Below are positions 8,126-16,647 of a stretch of DNA of 64,000 bases, piece after piece. The position numbers and the translations under genes were made by a program. Numbering within the stretch: position 1 is the first letter of the stretch; each line of letters starts with the position of its first letter. Origin of the DNA: Paenarthrobacter sp. JL.01a (GTDB lineage: Bacteria; Actinomycetota; Actinomycetes; Actinomycetales; Micrococcaceae); contig NZ_CP104877.1 in assembly GCF_025452095.1 (NCBI RefSeq), forward strand, positions 1,240,001-1,304,000, written 5' to 3'. The notes beneath the pieces were generated by a model. It was not told the DNA's origin. It did not search any database and saw only the letters and a program-made list of their open reading frames with translations.

Positions 8126-9196
8126 TCAGCGGGCGTCGTTGGGGTACCGGATACCCAACTGTGAGCGAACGCCGTCGAAGAGGCGCATGACGTTTACCGA
8201 GTCTTCCAGCGGCATCACGGGACTCTCGGTGAGGCTTTGTTGGATACAACGGGTCACCTCCCGCAGTTCGTAGCTGTAGCCGGTGCCGACGACGTCGAAG
8301 CGCTCGGTCCGTGGCTCGTCCCAACCAACGCGGATGAGCAGTTCGCGCGGGTTGTTCACCGATCCCACTGTCTGCAGGAAGCCAAGTCCGCCGGCAACTG
8401 TGGCGGTCCTCGGCCCGTGCGCCATCAGGGACGACGTCAGCTGCGCCTGCGCTCCCGTGTCGTAGCCGAGGGTCAGGGCGTTCTGGGTGTCCACGCCGTC
8501 CTCGTTCAACGAACCTATTGCTGTGACCGACTGCGGAAAACCGAGCGTCCCCAAAGCCCACAGCAGGGGATACACGGTGATGTCCAAGAGTGCTCCTCCA
8601 CCGTCGTTCAGGGCCCAGATGCGCGCCGCGGGATCGTACGGTGCCGGGAAGCCGAGATCCGCGCTGACCCACTGGATTTCTCCGAGCTCCCCGGAGGCGG
8701 CGATCTCAAAAGCCCGTTGCATGCTGGGCAGGAACCGACTCCACACGGCTTCCATGAAGAACACATTCTGCTCACGCGCGATCTCCGCCAGCTCACTGGC
8801 TTCACGGGCGTTGATGGTCAGTGCCTTCTCGCACAGGACGTGCTTCCCGGCGCGCAATGCCGCCGACGCTATCTGAAAGTGCTGGGCGTGGGGTGTCGCC
8901 ACGTAGACCACGTCTACGGCGGGATCGTCGAACAGACGCTGGTAGCCGGGAACACCGGCGTCGTCCCCGTAGGCTTTCGTGAAGCCGAGCGCATGGGCGA
9001 AGGCGTCCGCGGCAGCCTGGGTCCGGGAGCTGACGGCGTAGAGTTCGGCATCTTCCAGCAGGGACAGGTCCTTGGAAACGCTGTTGGCGATGTTGCCTGT
9101 GGACACGACGCCCCACTTCAAGCGCCGGCCCGTAGCTGCGCGGGGATCCTGGTTGGTTTGGGAGGAAAGCCACGGCACGGCGATTGGAAGTGTCAT
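8126..9196 (-). CDS. Gfo/Idh/MocA-family NAD(P)-dependent oxidoreductase
   Basis: A 356-aa protein with an N-terminal Rossmann domain, KWGVVSTGNIA (about residues 28-38), and the family's nucleotide and substrate motif seen as CEKALTINA (classical form EKP). This is followed by a C-terminal alpha/beta domain. Relatives oxidise or reduce cyclic sugars, inositols or dihydrodiols; the substrate here cannot be told. The ATG at 9196 is preceded by GAGAGG. The frame stays open upstream to 9424, but that part is antisense-like sequence inside the next gene. It follows the Abi-like gene on the same strand after 13 bp. Confidence 0.85.
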   Translation of the reverse strand: MTLPIAVPWLSSQTNQDPRAATGRRLKWGVVSTGNIANSVSKDLSLLEDAELYAVSSRTQAAADAFAHALGFTKAYGDDAGVPGYQRLFDDPAVDVVYVATPHAQHFQIASAALRAGKHVLCEKALTINAREASELAEIAREQNVFFMEAVWSRFLPSMQRAFEIAASGELGEIQWVSADLGFPAPYDPAARIWALNDGGGALLDITVYPLLWALGTLGFPQSVTAIGSLNEDGVDTQNALTLGYDTGAQAQLTSSLMAHGPRTATVAGGLGFLQTVGSVNNPRELLIRVGWDEPRTERFDVVGTGYSYELREVTRCIQQSLTESPVMPLEDSVNVMRLFDGVRSQLGIRYPNDAR

Positions 9197-9209
9197 GAGT
9201 CTCATCCTC

Positions 9210-9941
9210 TCAGAAGCTGTTGCGCCCGTGCACGATCGCGTCTTGTTTACGGTCCAGCACGGCGGTGACACGGCTGCATCCGTCCAGGATTGCCGCTGCG
9301 TCTGCGTGGACATAGCCGGCGATGCGATAGATATCTGTGCGGATTGATTCCAAGGGCATTTTGAAGATTGGCTCGTGATGAGCGATCCGATTGCGCATCT
9401 CCCGAATCTGCGTGAGGTCCGCAAAGAGAACTTTTCGTTTAAGATTGACGCCTTCAGGAAAGGCTTTTATTAGTCGCGGCTGCCAAAAAGCCGTTTCGTA
9501 GCTCAGTAGCGGGTCTCGCGGAATGCCTTTGTCCAGGAGCCGCGTCCAGAACCCAAAAGGGAGGGCAGCGACTATTTGGCCGGGTGTCGGCGACGTGATC
9601 TTACGGCCGAGCTTTCCGATGGTGTCCTCGAGGATCGCCCTATGGCTATCCAATAGGCGGGTACTCGGGAGTTCCCACCACGCTTCCACACGACCCTTCG
9701 CCAGAGCGTCGTGCATGGCGTTCCTTAGCGCTACTTCCAATATGCTGAGAGGTCCCCAAAAGGCTGCGGAAATCTCGATGTTCCATGCATACAAGCGGGA
9801 TGCCAGGTGGTGGTTGCCACGATAGTGACCCAGGTACGTCTCGAAGCGCGGGGCACTGACGAGGTGCTCCAGAGTGCTGATCGCGCCAACGTCCACAGTC
9901 CCTCGATGCCTTAAACAAAAATTGCCCCAGGAGTCCGGCAT
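9210..9941 (-). CDS. Abi-like (Abi_2/AbiD-F type) HEPN protein, candidate phage-defence or toxin gene
   Basis: A 243-aa protein resembling the Abi_2 abortive-infection family: an N-terminal LEHLVSAPRFETYL, a central LSILEVALRNAMHDAL, and the C-terminal RNRIAHHEP. The Arg-x4-His of that last motif (RNRIAH) is the HEPN ribonuclease signature. Family members cause abortive infection, probably through RNA cleavage; this is known for relatives, not shown here. Start choice is uncertain: ATG at 9941, or a GTG at about 9896 preceded by GAGGGA. The DNA looks less GC-rich than its neighbours (not computed), which fits acquisition. No antitoxin or second defence gene is adjacent. Confidence 0.75.
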   Translation of the reverse strand: MPDSWGNFCLRHRGTVDVGAISTLEHLVSAPRFETYLGHYRGNHHLASRLYAWNIEISAAFWGPLSILEVALRNAMHDALAKGRVEAWWELPSTRLLDSHRAILEDTIGKLGRKITSPTPGQIVAALPFGFWTRLLDKGIPRDPLLSYETAFWQPRLIKAFPEGVNLKRKVLFADLTQIREMRNRIAHHEPIFKMPLESIRTDIYRIAGYVHADAAAILDGCSRVTAVLDRKQDAIVHGRNSF

Positions 9942-10129
9942 TGCTGCCGAATAGTCACTGGGGCGTGTACATGTTCAGTCTGCCATTTTCTCGTGGGTAG
10001 TTCAAACACCCGACACAGTAAGTACTCTGTCCGTCCCGCGAATGCCCGGCGCCGATACCAACCTCGTTTAGGCTGGGGGCAATCATCCCTCGCAGAGGTT
10101 CTGTGGGGAGTTACCGAAATGGAGCAGGG

Positions 10130-11230
10130 ATGGGTATTTTTCGGCGTGTGATTTTGCCGGTTGCCTGGTTGTTGGTTTTCGCGATAATCGCCGTGGCTTT
10201 GGTCAAGATCGCCTTTGTGGATGGTTTGAAATCGGCGGCTTCGGAGCCCGCACCGCTGGCCCAGGTGGATATTCCCACGGTTCCGGCGACCAAGACCACC
10301 GTCACCAACACCGTCCAGATCAAGGGCACCGTCCAAAGTGACCCGGCCGAAGCCGTCCGCAGCACATCGGCGGGGAAAGTGGTGCAGGTTTTCGTTGACC
10401 AAGGCGCCACCGTCGCCAAGGGAGACGCGCTATTCCAGGTCAAGGCGGAGCGCGCCGTCGCCGCCGCCCAGCCGCCTTCCCAGGACGGTCCCGCAACTGC
10501 CGCCAAACCCGTGTACGACTACTTCAACATCCTCGCCCCACGTGCCGGCACACTGCAGCAGCTCACCACGCTCGTGGACCAGCAGGTCAGCGTGGGGGAA
10601 TCCGTAGGAAGAATCGATCCCGGTACGTACACAGTGGCCGGCCCGGTTTCCGCCGCCCAACAGTATCGCCTCCTGGGCAAGCCCGGTCCCGCCGAGATCG
10701 CCCTGGTGGGCGGACCGGCTCCGTTCCAGTGTGCCCAAGTGACGCTCAAGAACAATGCGTCCAACGACGGCGGAGCCTCCTCGGGCGGTTTGGCCTCCAC
10801 GGGCGGGGGTGCCGGTATGGCAGTCGGAGGGGCGATTGCCGGACCCGGTGGAGGTTCGGCGACCCAGCCGGACGGCGGCGGCAACCCGACGGGGACCATC
10901 AGCTGTGCAGTTCCGGCCAACCAGCAGGTCTTCGCCGGCCTGGGTGCCACCATGACGGTGAGCGCCGGTGTCGCGCCTGATGTGGTGACGGTTCCCCTCA
11001 CCTCCGTCAAGGGCAGCGTCAAGGACGGCATTGTGTGGGTTGCCAGTAAGGCAGGCGCCGGTGCTCCGGAGCAGCGCACCGTGCAGCTGGGTTTGAACGA
11101 TGGCAACGTGGTTGAAGTGACGTCGGGGCTTACCGAGGGCGAACAAGTCCTCGAGTTCGTTCCCGGCGCCCCCGCTGCCCCGGAGCCCATGATGGGGCCC
11201 GGACAAGGCACCTACATTCCGGCGGGCTAA
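10130..11230 (+). CDS. Membrane fusion protein (HlyD/MacA-like) of an ABC export system
   Basis: A 366-aa protein with one N-terminal membrane anchor (about residues 4-27) and an extracytoplasmic remainder. Biotinyl-lipoyl-like half motifs are seen (GKVVQVFVDQGATVAKGDALFQV and, after the middle region, NILAPRAGTLQQ), then a barrel-like C-terminal part (VTVPLTSVKG, GLTEGEQVLEF). A Gly/Ser-rich insert lies at about 215-265. The ATG at 10130 has GGAG upstream. It is followed 2 bp later by an ABC ATPase and then a MacB-like permease, so it is the periplasmic-type adaptor of a tripartite-like exporter as found in actinobacteria. The cargo is unknown. Confidence 0.82.
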   Translation: MGIFRRVILPVAWLLVFAIIAVALVKIAFVDGLKSAASEPAPLAQVDIPTVPATKTTVTNTVQIKGTVQSDPAEAVRSTSAGKVVQVFVDQGATVAKGDALFQVKAERAVAAAQPPSQDGPATAAKPVYDYFNILAPRAGTLQQLTTLVDQQVSVGESVGRIDPGTYTVAGPVSAAQQYRLLGKPGPAEIALVGGPAPFQCAQVTLKNNASNDGGASSGGLASTGGGAGMAVGGAIAGPGGGSATQPDGGGNPTGTISCAVPANQQVFAGLGATMTVSAGVAPDVVTVPLTSVKGSVKDGIVWVASKAGAGAPEQRTVQLGLNDGNVVEVTSGLTEGEQVLEFVPGAPAAPEPMMGPGQGTYIPAG

Positions 11231-11232
11231 GC

Positions 11233-11997
11233 ATGGACGCTACTGCTACCAAGGAAACCCTGGTCAGCCTTCGATCGGTCACCCGGTCCGTCATGCTGCC
11301 GGATGATCAACAGTTGCACATTCTTCGCGGCATCGACCTCGAGGTGTTCAGCGGGGACCATACGGCGATCGTGGGTCGCTCCGGCTGCGGCAAATCAACG
11401 CTGCTCAACCTCCTCGGCCTGTTGGATGTCCCGACTTCCGGCGAGCTCGACTTCATGGGCCACCCATCGCAACGGCTCAGCAGCAACGCCCGGGCCCGGC
11501 TGCGGGGCTCCACGGTGGGTTTTGTCTTCCAACAGTTCAACCTGCTGCCGGGTCGCAGCGCCGTGGACAACGTCATTACTCCGCTCTTCTATGCCCAGGG
11601 CAGGGAGTTCCGGCGCCGCCGCGAACTCGCTATGGACATGCTGGACCGGGTCGGGTTGTCGGCCCGGGCGAACACGATGCCCAACATGCTCTCAGGCGGT
11701 GAACAGCAGCGCGTTGCCATCGCCCGTGCGCTGGTTCGCCGGCCGAGGCTCATCCTGGCCGATGAGCCAACCGGTGCGCTGGACGTGGAGACCGGCCAGG
11801 CGGTCATGGCATTGCTGGACACTGTCGCCACGGAAACGGCTGCCGCCTTGGTGACCATCACCCACGACACCAACGTCGCCGCACTTGCCCGTGCCTGCTA
11901 CCGGCTCGACTCCGGCGTGCTGACTCCGCTGGCGCTCGCAGAAGCGCTCGCAGGACCACTCGCAGGACCACTCGCAGAATCAGGAGCCCACGCATGA
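11233..11997 (+). CDS. ABC transporter ATPase, MacB/LolD type
   Basis: A 254-aa ATPase: Walker [10 protein letters not shown] (about residues 49-57), Q-loop [18 protein letters not shown], signature [15 protein letters not shown], Walker [14 protein letters not shown]-loop ITHDT. It is the MacB/LolD subfamily that powers mechanotransmission-type exporters. It sits between the fusion protein and the permease, and its stop overlaps the permease start by 4 bp (ATGA). The C-terminal tail has a short repeat ([13 protein letters not shown]) produced by a 12-bp tandem repeat. It resembles the ATPase at 13153-13845, so the two exporters are probably paralogous. Confidence 0.9.
   Translation: MDATATKETLVSLRSVTRSVMLPDDQQLHILRGIDLEVFSGDHTAIVGRSGCGKSTLLNLLGLLDVPTSGELDFMGHPSQRLSSNARARLRGSTVGFVFQQFNLLPGRSAVDNVITPLFYAQGREFRRRRELAMDMLDRVGLSARANTMPNMLSGGEQQRVAIARALVRRPRLILADEPTGALDVETGQAVMALLDTVATETAAALVTITHDTNVAALARACYRLDSGVLTPLALAEALAGPLAGPLAESGAHA
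11947..11977 (+). repeat. 12-bp tandem repeat coding for LAGP units
   Basis: CTCGCAGGACCA occurs at 11947-11958 and 11959-11970 and partly again at 11971-11977. It is in frame in the ATPase C-terminus. The unit is a whole number of codons, so slippage would change only tail length. Confidence 0.8.
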
Positions 11998-13175
11998 CAG
12001 GCTTCATATCAACGCTGGTGGAAGCGTGGCAGGAACTTCGCATCAACAAAGTCCGCATCCTCTTGGCGCTGCTGGGGGTGGCCCTGTCCGTGGCGGCGCT
12101 GACGTCGGTGGTCGGCATCGGCAACCTCGCCCGCGAAGGCATGAAGGTGCAATCCGAGCGCGACGGCGGCCGGGTGGCAACCTTGACATTGAGCGTCAAC
12201 GGTCCGTCCTCTCCTGATGCGCAGGAACTGGACAAGGTCTACGAAGGAATCCAGCAGCGCTACGGAATCACCACCTCCACCCACGTGGGCCGCACCCAGG
12301 CGGGCTTCCAGTTTCCCCGCGGCGTGACAGCCGTGAACATGACCATCGTTGACTCGGGCTACGGCATCATCCACCGCGTGCCGCTCACCCAAGGTAAATG
12401 GTTCGACGCCGACGACGACCAAAGGCTGGCTCCCGCCATCGTGGTCTCGGAAGCCTTTTACAACCGGGCCGGCAGGCCAAACCTCGCTACCAATCCCACA
12501 GTTCGCATCCCCGGTGATCTTCCGGCGACGGCGGTGATCATCGGCGTCGTACCTGACACCTGGCCTGACACCCCACCCGCGGCCTTCATCCTCACAGAGG
12601 GCGCAGTCATGACCGGGATGAAACCGGACATGTCCGAGTTCAAACTCTGGGTGGGGGAGGAACAGGCAGGCGCCCTGCAGTCCGCGATCACTGCAGACCT
12701 GCAGGGCCAATTCCCGGGATATTACGCCCAGGCCCAACGCGTTGACTACGCGGCCTATGGTGATCCGCTGGGGCCTGCACAGTGGATCGTCGGCGGCGTA
12801 GCCGGGCTGGTGCTTCTTTTGGGAGCCGTGGGAATGCTCAACATCTCCATGGTCACAGTGCGTTACCGGGTTCGCGAGATCGGCATCCGCCGCAGCTTTG
12901 GCGCCACTTCGGGCCGAATCTTCGTGGGGGTCATGATGGAGTCCGTGGTGGCCACCGCGGTAGCAGGGCTCGTGGGCGTCATGGCGGCGATCGCCGTGGT
13001 GAAGAACCCATGGATTCAATCGAAGGTGGCCCCAGGCCTGACGGAGTACCCGCCGTTCCCCATCGATGCCGCGCTATTGGGCTTTGGAGCGGCGGTCCTT
13101 GTGGGCGCACTCGCCGGAGCCATTCCCGCGCTCGTGGCGGTGCGCGTCAAGGTCATCGACGCGATCCGCTTCTGA
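11994..13175 (+). CDS. MacB/FtsX-like ABC permease
   Basis: A 393-aa permease with MacB topology: one N-terminal helix (about 20-40), a large extracytoplasmic domain (about 45-265), and three C-terminal helices within a FtsX domain (GLVLLLGAVGMLNISMV, then the conserved REIGIRRSFGA cytoplasmic loop). It couples ATP hydrolysis by the preceding ATPase to export of an unknown substrate. It starts by 4-bp overlap with the ATPase gene. Its last 23 bp overlap the 3' end of the opposite-strand ATPase gene, an unusual antisense arrangement that leaves no space for a terminator. Confidence 0.88.
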   Translation: MTGFISTLVEAWQELRINKVRILLALLGVALSVAALTSVVGIGNLAREGMKVQSERDGGRVATLTLSVNGPSSPDAQELDKVYEGIQQRYGITTSTHVGRTQAGFQFPRGVTAVNMTIVDSGYGIIHRVPLTQGKWFDADDDQRLAPAIVVSEAFYNRAGRPNLATNPTVRIPGDLPATAVIIGVVPDTWPDTPPAAFILTEGAVMTGMKPDMSEFKLWVGEEQAGALQSAITADLQGQFPGYYAQAQRVDYAAYGDPLGPAQWIVGGVAGLVLLLGAVGMLNISMVTVRYRVREIGIRRSFGATSGRIFVGVMMESVVATAVAGLVGVMAAIAVVKNPWIQSKVAPGLTEYPPFPIDAALLGFGAAVLVGALAGAIPALVAVRVKVIDAIRF

Positions 13176-13845
13176 CCTCCTCGGTCAGCCTGCCCTGTTG
13201 AAGGCGGAAGCAGCGTTCCGTTTTCTGCGCGAGGCTGCGATCGTGCGTGACCACCAGGATGGTGGTGTTATGGTCACGGCTCAGCGAGCTTAGAAGTTCG
13301 ATGATGTGCTCACCGGTCTGCTCATCAAGGTTGCCGGTCGGCTCGTCCGCCAGGATCAGTTTGGGTTCGTTCGCCAGCGCCCGCGCGATCGCCACACGCT
13401 GCTGCTCTCCGCCGGAGAGCCGGTTGGTCCGGCGCGAGTGTTTCTCCGGATCCAGCTGCACCTGTTCCAGCAACTCCTTGGCGCGCTTCAGCCTGGACGC
13501 CTTGCGGATCCCGGCGAACTCCATGGGAAGCATCACGTTGTCCAGGGCACTGAGGTTGGGGATCAAGTTGAACTGTTGGAACACGAACCCGATGTCCCGA
13601 CGCCGGTACTCCGTCAGTTTGCTGTCGGGCAGCCCTGCAAGGCTGACGCCATTGACGACGACGTCCCCTGAGGTGGGCTTGTCCAGCGCACCCAGGAGGG
13701 ACAACAGTGTGCTCTTGCCGCTGCCGCTCTTGCCCACGATCGATGCCAGCGAGCCTCTTTCCAGTTCGACGCTCACACCGTTGACCGGCTTGATGGTCCG
13801 GTCACCGGACTTGAACTGACGGACCAGGTCCTTGACTTCAATCAC
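13153..13845 (-). CDS. ABC transporter ATPase, MacB/LolD type (second system)
   Basis: A 230-aa ATPase with Walker [58 protein letters not shown] and VVTHD. It is transcribed after the FtsX-type permease at 13848-15296 with a 2-bp gap, so the two form a permease-ATPase operon, the reverse of the gene order in the facing system. The final codons (ending RSGSRR) lie within the 3' end of the convergent permease gene. The substrate is unknown; the family handles peptides, lipoproteins or antibiotics. Confidence 0.9.
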   Translation of the reverse strand: MIEVKDLVRQFKSGDRTIKPVNGVSVELERGSLASIVGKSGSGKSTLLSLLGALDKPTSGDVVVNGVSLAGLPDSKLTEYRRRDIGFVFQQFNLIPNLSALDNVMLPMEFAGIRKASRLKRAKELLEQVQLDPEKHSRRTNRLSGGEQQRVAIARALANEPKLILADEPTGNLDEQTGEHIIELLSSLSRDHNTTILVVTHDRSLAQKTERCFRLQQGRLTEEVRSGSRR

Positions 13846-13847
13846 GG

Positions 13848-15296
13848 CTATTCTCCTCGGAGTACTTCGATGGGGCGGATACGGGCGGTCAGCAGTGCCG
13901 GAACCAAGGCACCGATAATGGCGACGGCGAACACGGCTGCGATGCCCGCCGCAAGGACGCCGGGGGAGACACTGGCGGTAACGGAGGTGAGCAGTTGGGA
14001 AGCGCCGCCGAACGCGCCGCCCCGTCCACCGAAACCGCCGCCCCCTGGGACCGCGCCATTGGGCACGGCACCGGCGAGGCCGCCCGCCCGCTGGGTGGGT
14101 GCCGCCGTCGTGCTGGTATTCGAACTGATCAACGCCGAAGCGATGCCGCCGCTGGCGAAGGACGCGATGACCGCGCCCACCACGCTGCCCATGGCAACGA
14201 GAACCAGGGATTCGAGCACAAACTGCAGGCCGATGGTGCGGTTGGGGGCGCCGATGGCTTTGAGTACGCCGATTTCACGACGACGCTCGCGGACCAGCAT
14301 GACCATGATCAGCAGGATGATGATTCCGGCCGTAGCGAGGGCCGCGATGAAAGCGACCAGTGAGATGTTCTTGACACTGTCCAGGGAGCTCACGGCGGTT
14401 TCCAGGTTCCGCTGTCCTTGCGTGACATCTGCCTTGTCCGCGCCGAGGGCATTCTGGACCGCGGTCTTGGTGCTGTCCACGTTCTCCATGCTGTTGACCG
14501 TGACGATCATCGTGGAGAGTTCATCCGGCGTGGCGGCCAGCGTCTGGGCTTCGGGGAGTGTCACGTAGACGGCGTTGTTGCCGAACGCGGTTCCGGCGTC
14601 GAAGATGCCCGCGACCGTGTAACTCTTATCCTTGATCGTGAAAGTGGACCCTGCGCTCAGGCCGTTCTTTTCGGCCAAAGACGTACCCACCAGGGCCTTG
14701 TCGGAGGCCGCGGTGTAGTCGCCCAGCCCACTGCCGCTGGTGATGTTCAAGGCCTTGCCGGTACTGTCCACCTCCGCTCCGATGCCGGTGGCCGTGATGG
14801 GAAGGGCACGCGCGGGCTGTGCTGTGTTTCCGGTGTTTCCTGTGGATCCGCTGGCGTTGTTCCGGTTGCCCAAGGTACCGGCGTCGATGGCAGCTGTGAG
14901 GCTGGTGCTGACCGATGCCTGCTGGCCGCCGGGACCGAAGCCGCCCCCCTGTCCGGCTTGCTGGCTGGAGGTGCCCGTTGAGCCGGTGGTGGTGGTTTGC
15001 AGGCGCAGCGCCTTCGTTCCAACTACCGAAGTGACATTGGCGACGGACGCAGCCGTCTGGGCTTGCGCCGTCGTGAGCGGTTCGCCGCCGCCTTCGAAGC
15101 CCTGCCCGCCAGCGGGGTTCACGGTCAAGGTGGTGCCAACCGAAGCGTTGAGCTCCTGCACCTTTGCACCCACGGCCTGGTTGGCCACGAGCATGGCCAA
15201 GGCGAGGCCGATCGCTACAGCGAGGACGGCAACCACCGCCGCTGTTCTGATTTTGTTGCGGAAGGCATTGCCTACGCTTCGGGCAAGGACGCTCAC
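13848..15296 (-). CDS. FtsX/MacB-like ABC permease with Gly/Ser/Gln-rich extracytoplasmic loop
   Basis: A 482-aa permease. The N-terminal helix is at about residues 18-42, a long external domain spans about 45-320, and three C-terminal helices have the loop REIGVLKAIGAPNRTIG. Low-complexity segments are unusual: a Gly/Gln-rich stretch near 135-150 and Gly-rich runs near 405-435 between helices. The GTG at 15296 is preceded by an excellent AAAGGAG, so I prefer it to the in-frame start at 15356. It pairs with the ATPase immediately downstream. No fusion protein is adjacent on this strand. Confidence 0.85.
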   Translation of the reverse strand: MSVLARSVGNAFRNKIRTAAVVAVLAVAIGLALAMLVANQAVGAKVQELNASVGTTLTVNPAGGQGFEGGGEPLTTAQAQTAASVANVTSVVGTKALRLQTTTTGSTGTSSQQAGQGGGFGPGGQQASVSTSLTAAIDAGTLGNRNNASGSTGNTGNTAQPARALPITATGIGAEVDSTGKALNITSGSGLGDYTAASDKALVGTSLAEKNGLSAGSTFTIKDKSYTVAGIFDAGTAFGNNAVYVTLPEAQTLAATPDELSTMIVTVNSMENVDSTKTAVQNALGADKADVTQGQRNLETAVSSLDSVKNISLVAFIAALATAGIIILLIMVMLVRERRREIGVLKAIGAPNRTIGLQFVLESLVLVAMGSVVGAVIASFASGGIASALISSNTSTTAAPTQRAGGLAGAVPNGAVPGGGGFGGRGGAFGGASQLLTSVTASVSPGVLAAGIAAVFAVAIIGALVPALLTARIRPIEVLRGE

Positions 15297-15428
15297 GTTT
15301 CTCCTTTTGACCTGCAGGTTTGTGGGCCCACTGGTCGCGGGCTGCAGCTCCAACATTGCTCAGCGCTGCTGTGCGGCACACCAGCCGAAGCTATGCGTGG
15401 GCTGTGAAAGGTTGCCCGAAGACAGCAA

Positions 15429-15462
15429 AAGCCCCGGCCCGCCTGTTGGCGGACCGGGGCTT
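15429..15462 (-). terminator. Rho-independent terminator of the sugar ABC operon
   Basis: On the minus strand AAGCCCCGGTCCGCC pairs with GGCGGGCCGGGGCTT (15-bp stem, one G-U pair) and is followed by TTTTGCTG. It lies 15 bp past the stop of the binding-protein gene, the last gene of the operon. Confidence 0.88.
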
Positions 15463-15476
15463 CCCGTAGAGAGGTG

Positions 15477-16589
15477 TTACTTGGTGATCGGGCCAAGTAC
15501 CGGATCGTCGACGTATGCCGTCTTGACGTTCTCCTTGGTCACGATCTGCGGCGGGAGGAGGAAGGCCGGAACGGTCTTCACGCCGTTGTTGTAGGAGTCC
15601 TTGTCGTTGATCTCCAGCTGCTTGCCTGCCTGGAGGTCCTTCACCATGGTGATGGCGTGCTCAACGAGCTTGCGGGTGTCCTTGTTGATGGTGGAGTACT
15701 GCTCGCCAGCCATGATCGACTTGACGGACTCAACCTCGGAGTCCTGGCCGGTGACGACGGGGAGCGGCTTGCCTGCACTCCGGACGGAGGTCAGGATTGC
15801 ACGAGCCAGGGTGTCGTTCGGGGACAGGACGCCGTCCAGGGCCGCGGTGCCGTAGCTGCCCGAAAGCAGTGAGTCCATACGCTTCTGGGCGTTTTCAGGC
15901 TTCCAGCCCTGCGTTACAGCCTGCTCGAACGAGGTCTGGCCGGAGACAACCTTGAGGGTACCGTCGTCGATCTTCGGCTTCAGGACGCTCATGGCGCCGT
16001 TGAAGAAGACCTTGGCATTGGCATCGTCAGGGGAGCCGGCAAAGAGCTCGACGTTGTACGGGCCGGACGCCTTCTTGGCCTTCATTCCGTCCAGCAGGGC
16101 CTGGCCCTGGAGGACACCAACCTTGAAGTTGTCGTAGGCCACGTAGTAGTCCACGTTGTCCGTGTTCAGGAGAAGACGGTCGTAGGCGATGACTGTCGCG
16201 CCCGAGTCCTTGGCCTGCTGGAGCTGCGTACCCAGCTGGGCGCCGTCGATGGCTCCCACAATGATGACCTTGGCACCCTTGGTGACCATCGCGCTGATCT
16301 GGTTCTGCTGCTCGGACACGCCGCCGTTGGCGAACTGGACGTCGGCCTTGAAGCCGGCTCCGGTGAGGCCATCGTTGAACAACTTCTCCGCCAGGACCCA
16401 GTTTTCACTGGTCTTCTGCGGAAGGGCGACGCCGATCAGCGAGTCCTTGGGGAACGCTTCCCCGCCTCCTGTGCTGCTGCTGCTTGAGCCGCTGTCCGTG
16501 CGGCCGCAGGCCGTCAGCGCCAGTGCCGCGATGGCAGCGACTGCTGCTGCCTTTCCTGCTTTACCAAACATTCGCATATCTTGGTTCAC
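15477..16589 (-). CDS. chvE: Sugar ABC importer binding lipoprotein, ChvE/multiple-monosaccharide type
   Basis: A 370-aa lipoprotein: signal with lipobox LTAC followed by G (Cys about residue 28), a Ser-rich linker, then a periplasmic-binding-protein type I fold. It resembles the ChvE/XylF-like group that binds arabinose, galactose, glucose, fucose or xylose (IGVALPQKTSENWVL; IIVGAIDGAQLG; VVTGQDSEVES). It delivers sugar to the MmsB/MmsA pair encoded upstream in the same operon. The start could be GTG 16589 or ATG 16575; neither has a clear SD. The operon is closed by a terminator 15 bp downstream. Confidence 0.85.
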   Translation of the reverse strand: MNQDMRMFGKAGKAAAVAAIAALALTACGRTDSGSSSSSTGGGEAFPKDSLIGVALPQKTSENWVLAEKLFNDGLTGAGFKADVQFANGGVSEQQNQISAMVTKGAKVIIVGAIDGAQLGTQLQQAKDSGATVIAYDRLLLNTDNVDYYVAYDNFKVGVLQGQALLDGMKAKKASGPYNVELFAGSPDDANAKVFFNGAMSVLKPKIDDGTLKVVSGQTSFEQAVTQGWKPENAQKRMDSLLSGSYGTAALDGVLSPNDTLARAILTSVRSAGKPLPVVTGQDSEVESVKSIMAGEQYSTINKDTRKLVEHAITMVKDLQAGKQLEINDKDSYNNGVKTVPAFLLPPQIVTKENVKTAYVDDPVLGPITK

Positions 16590-16647
16590 TTTCTGTGTGG
16601 GTGGGGTGGAGCGAGTCTTCTGCGTGGAGAAGTTTGTGGCGGAAAGC

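Noticed and set aside
9924..9964. GCCCCAG/CTGGGGC inverted repeat around the Abi gene start
   Set aside because: Only 7-bp arms with a 27-nt loop; could arise by chance and has no promoter or known operator context.
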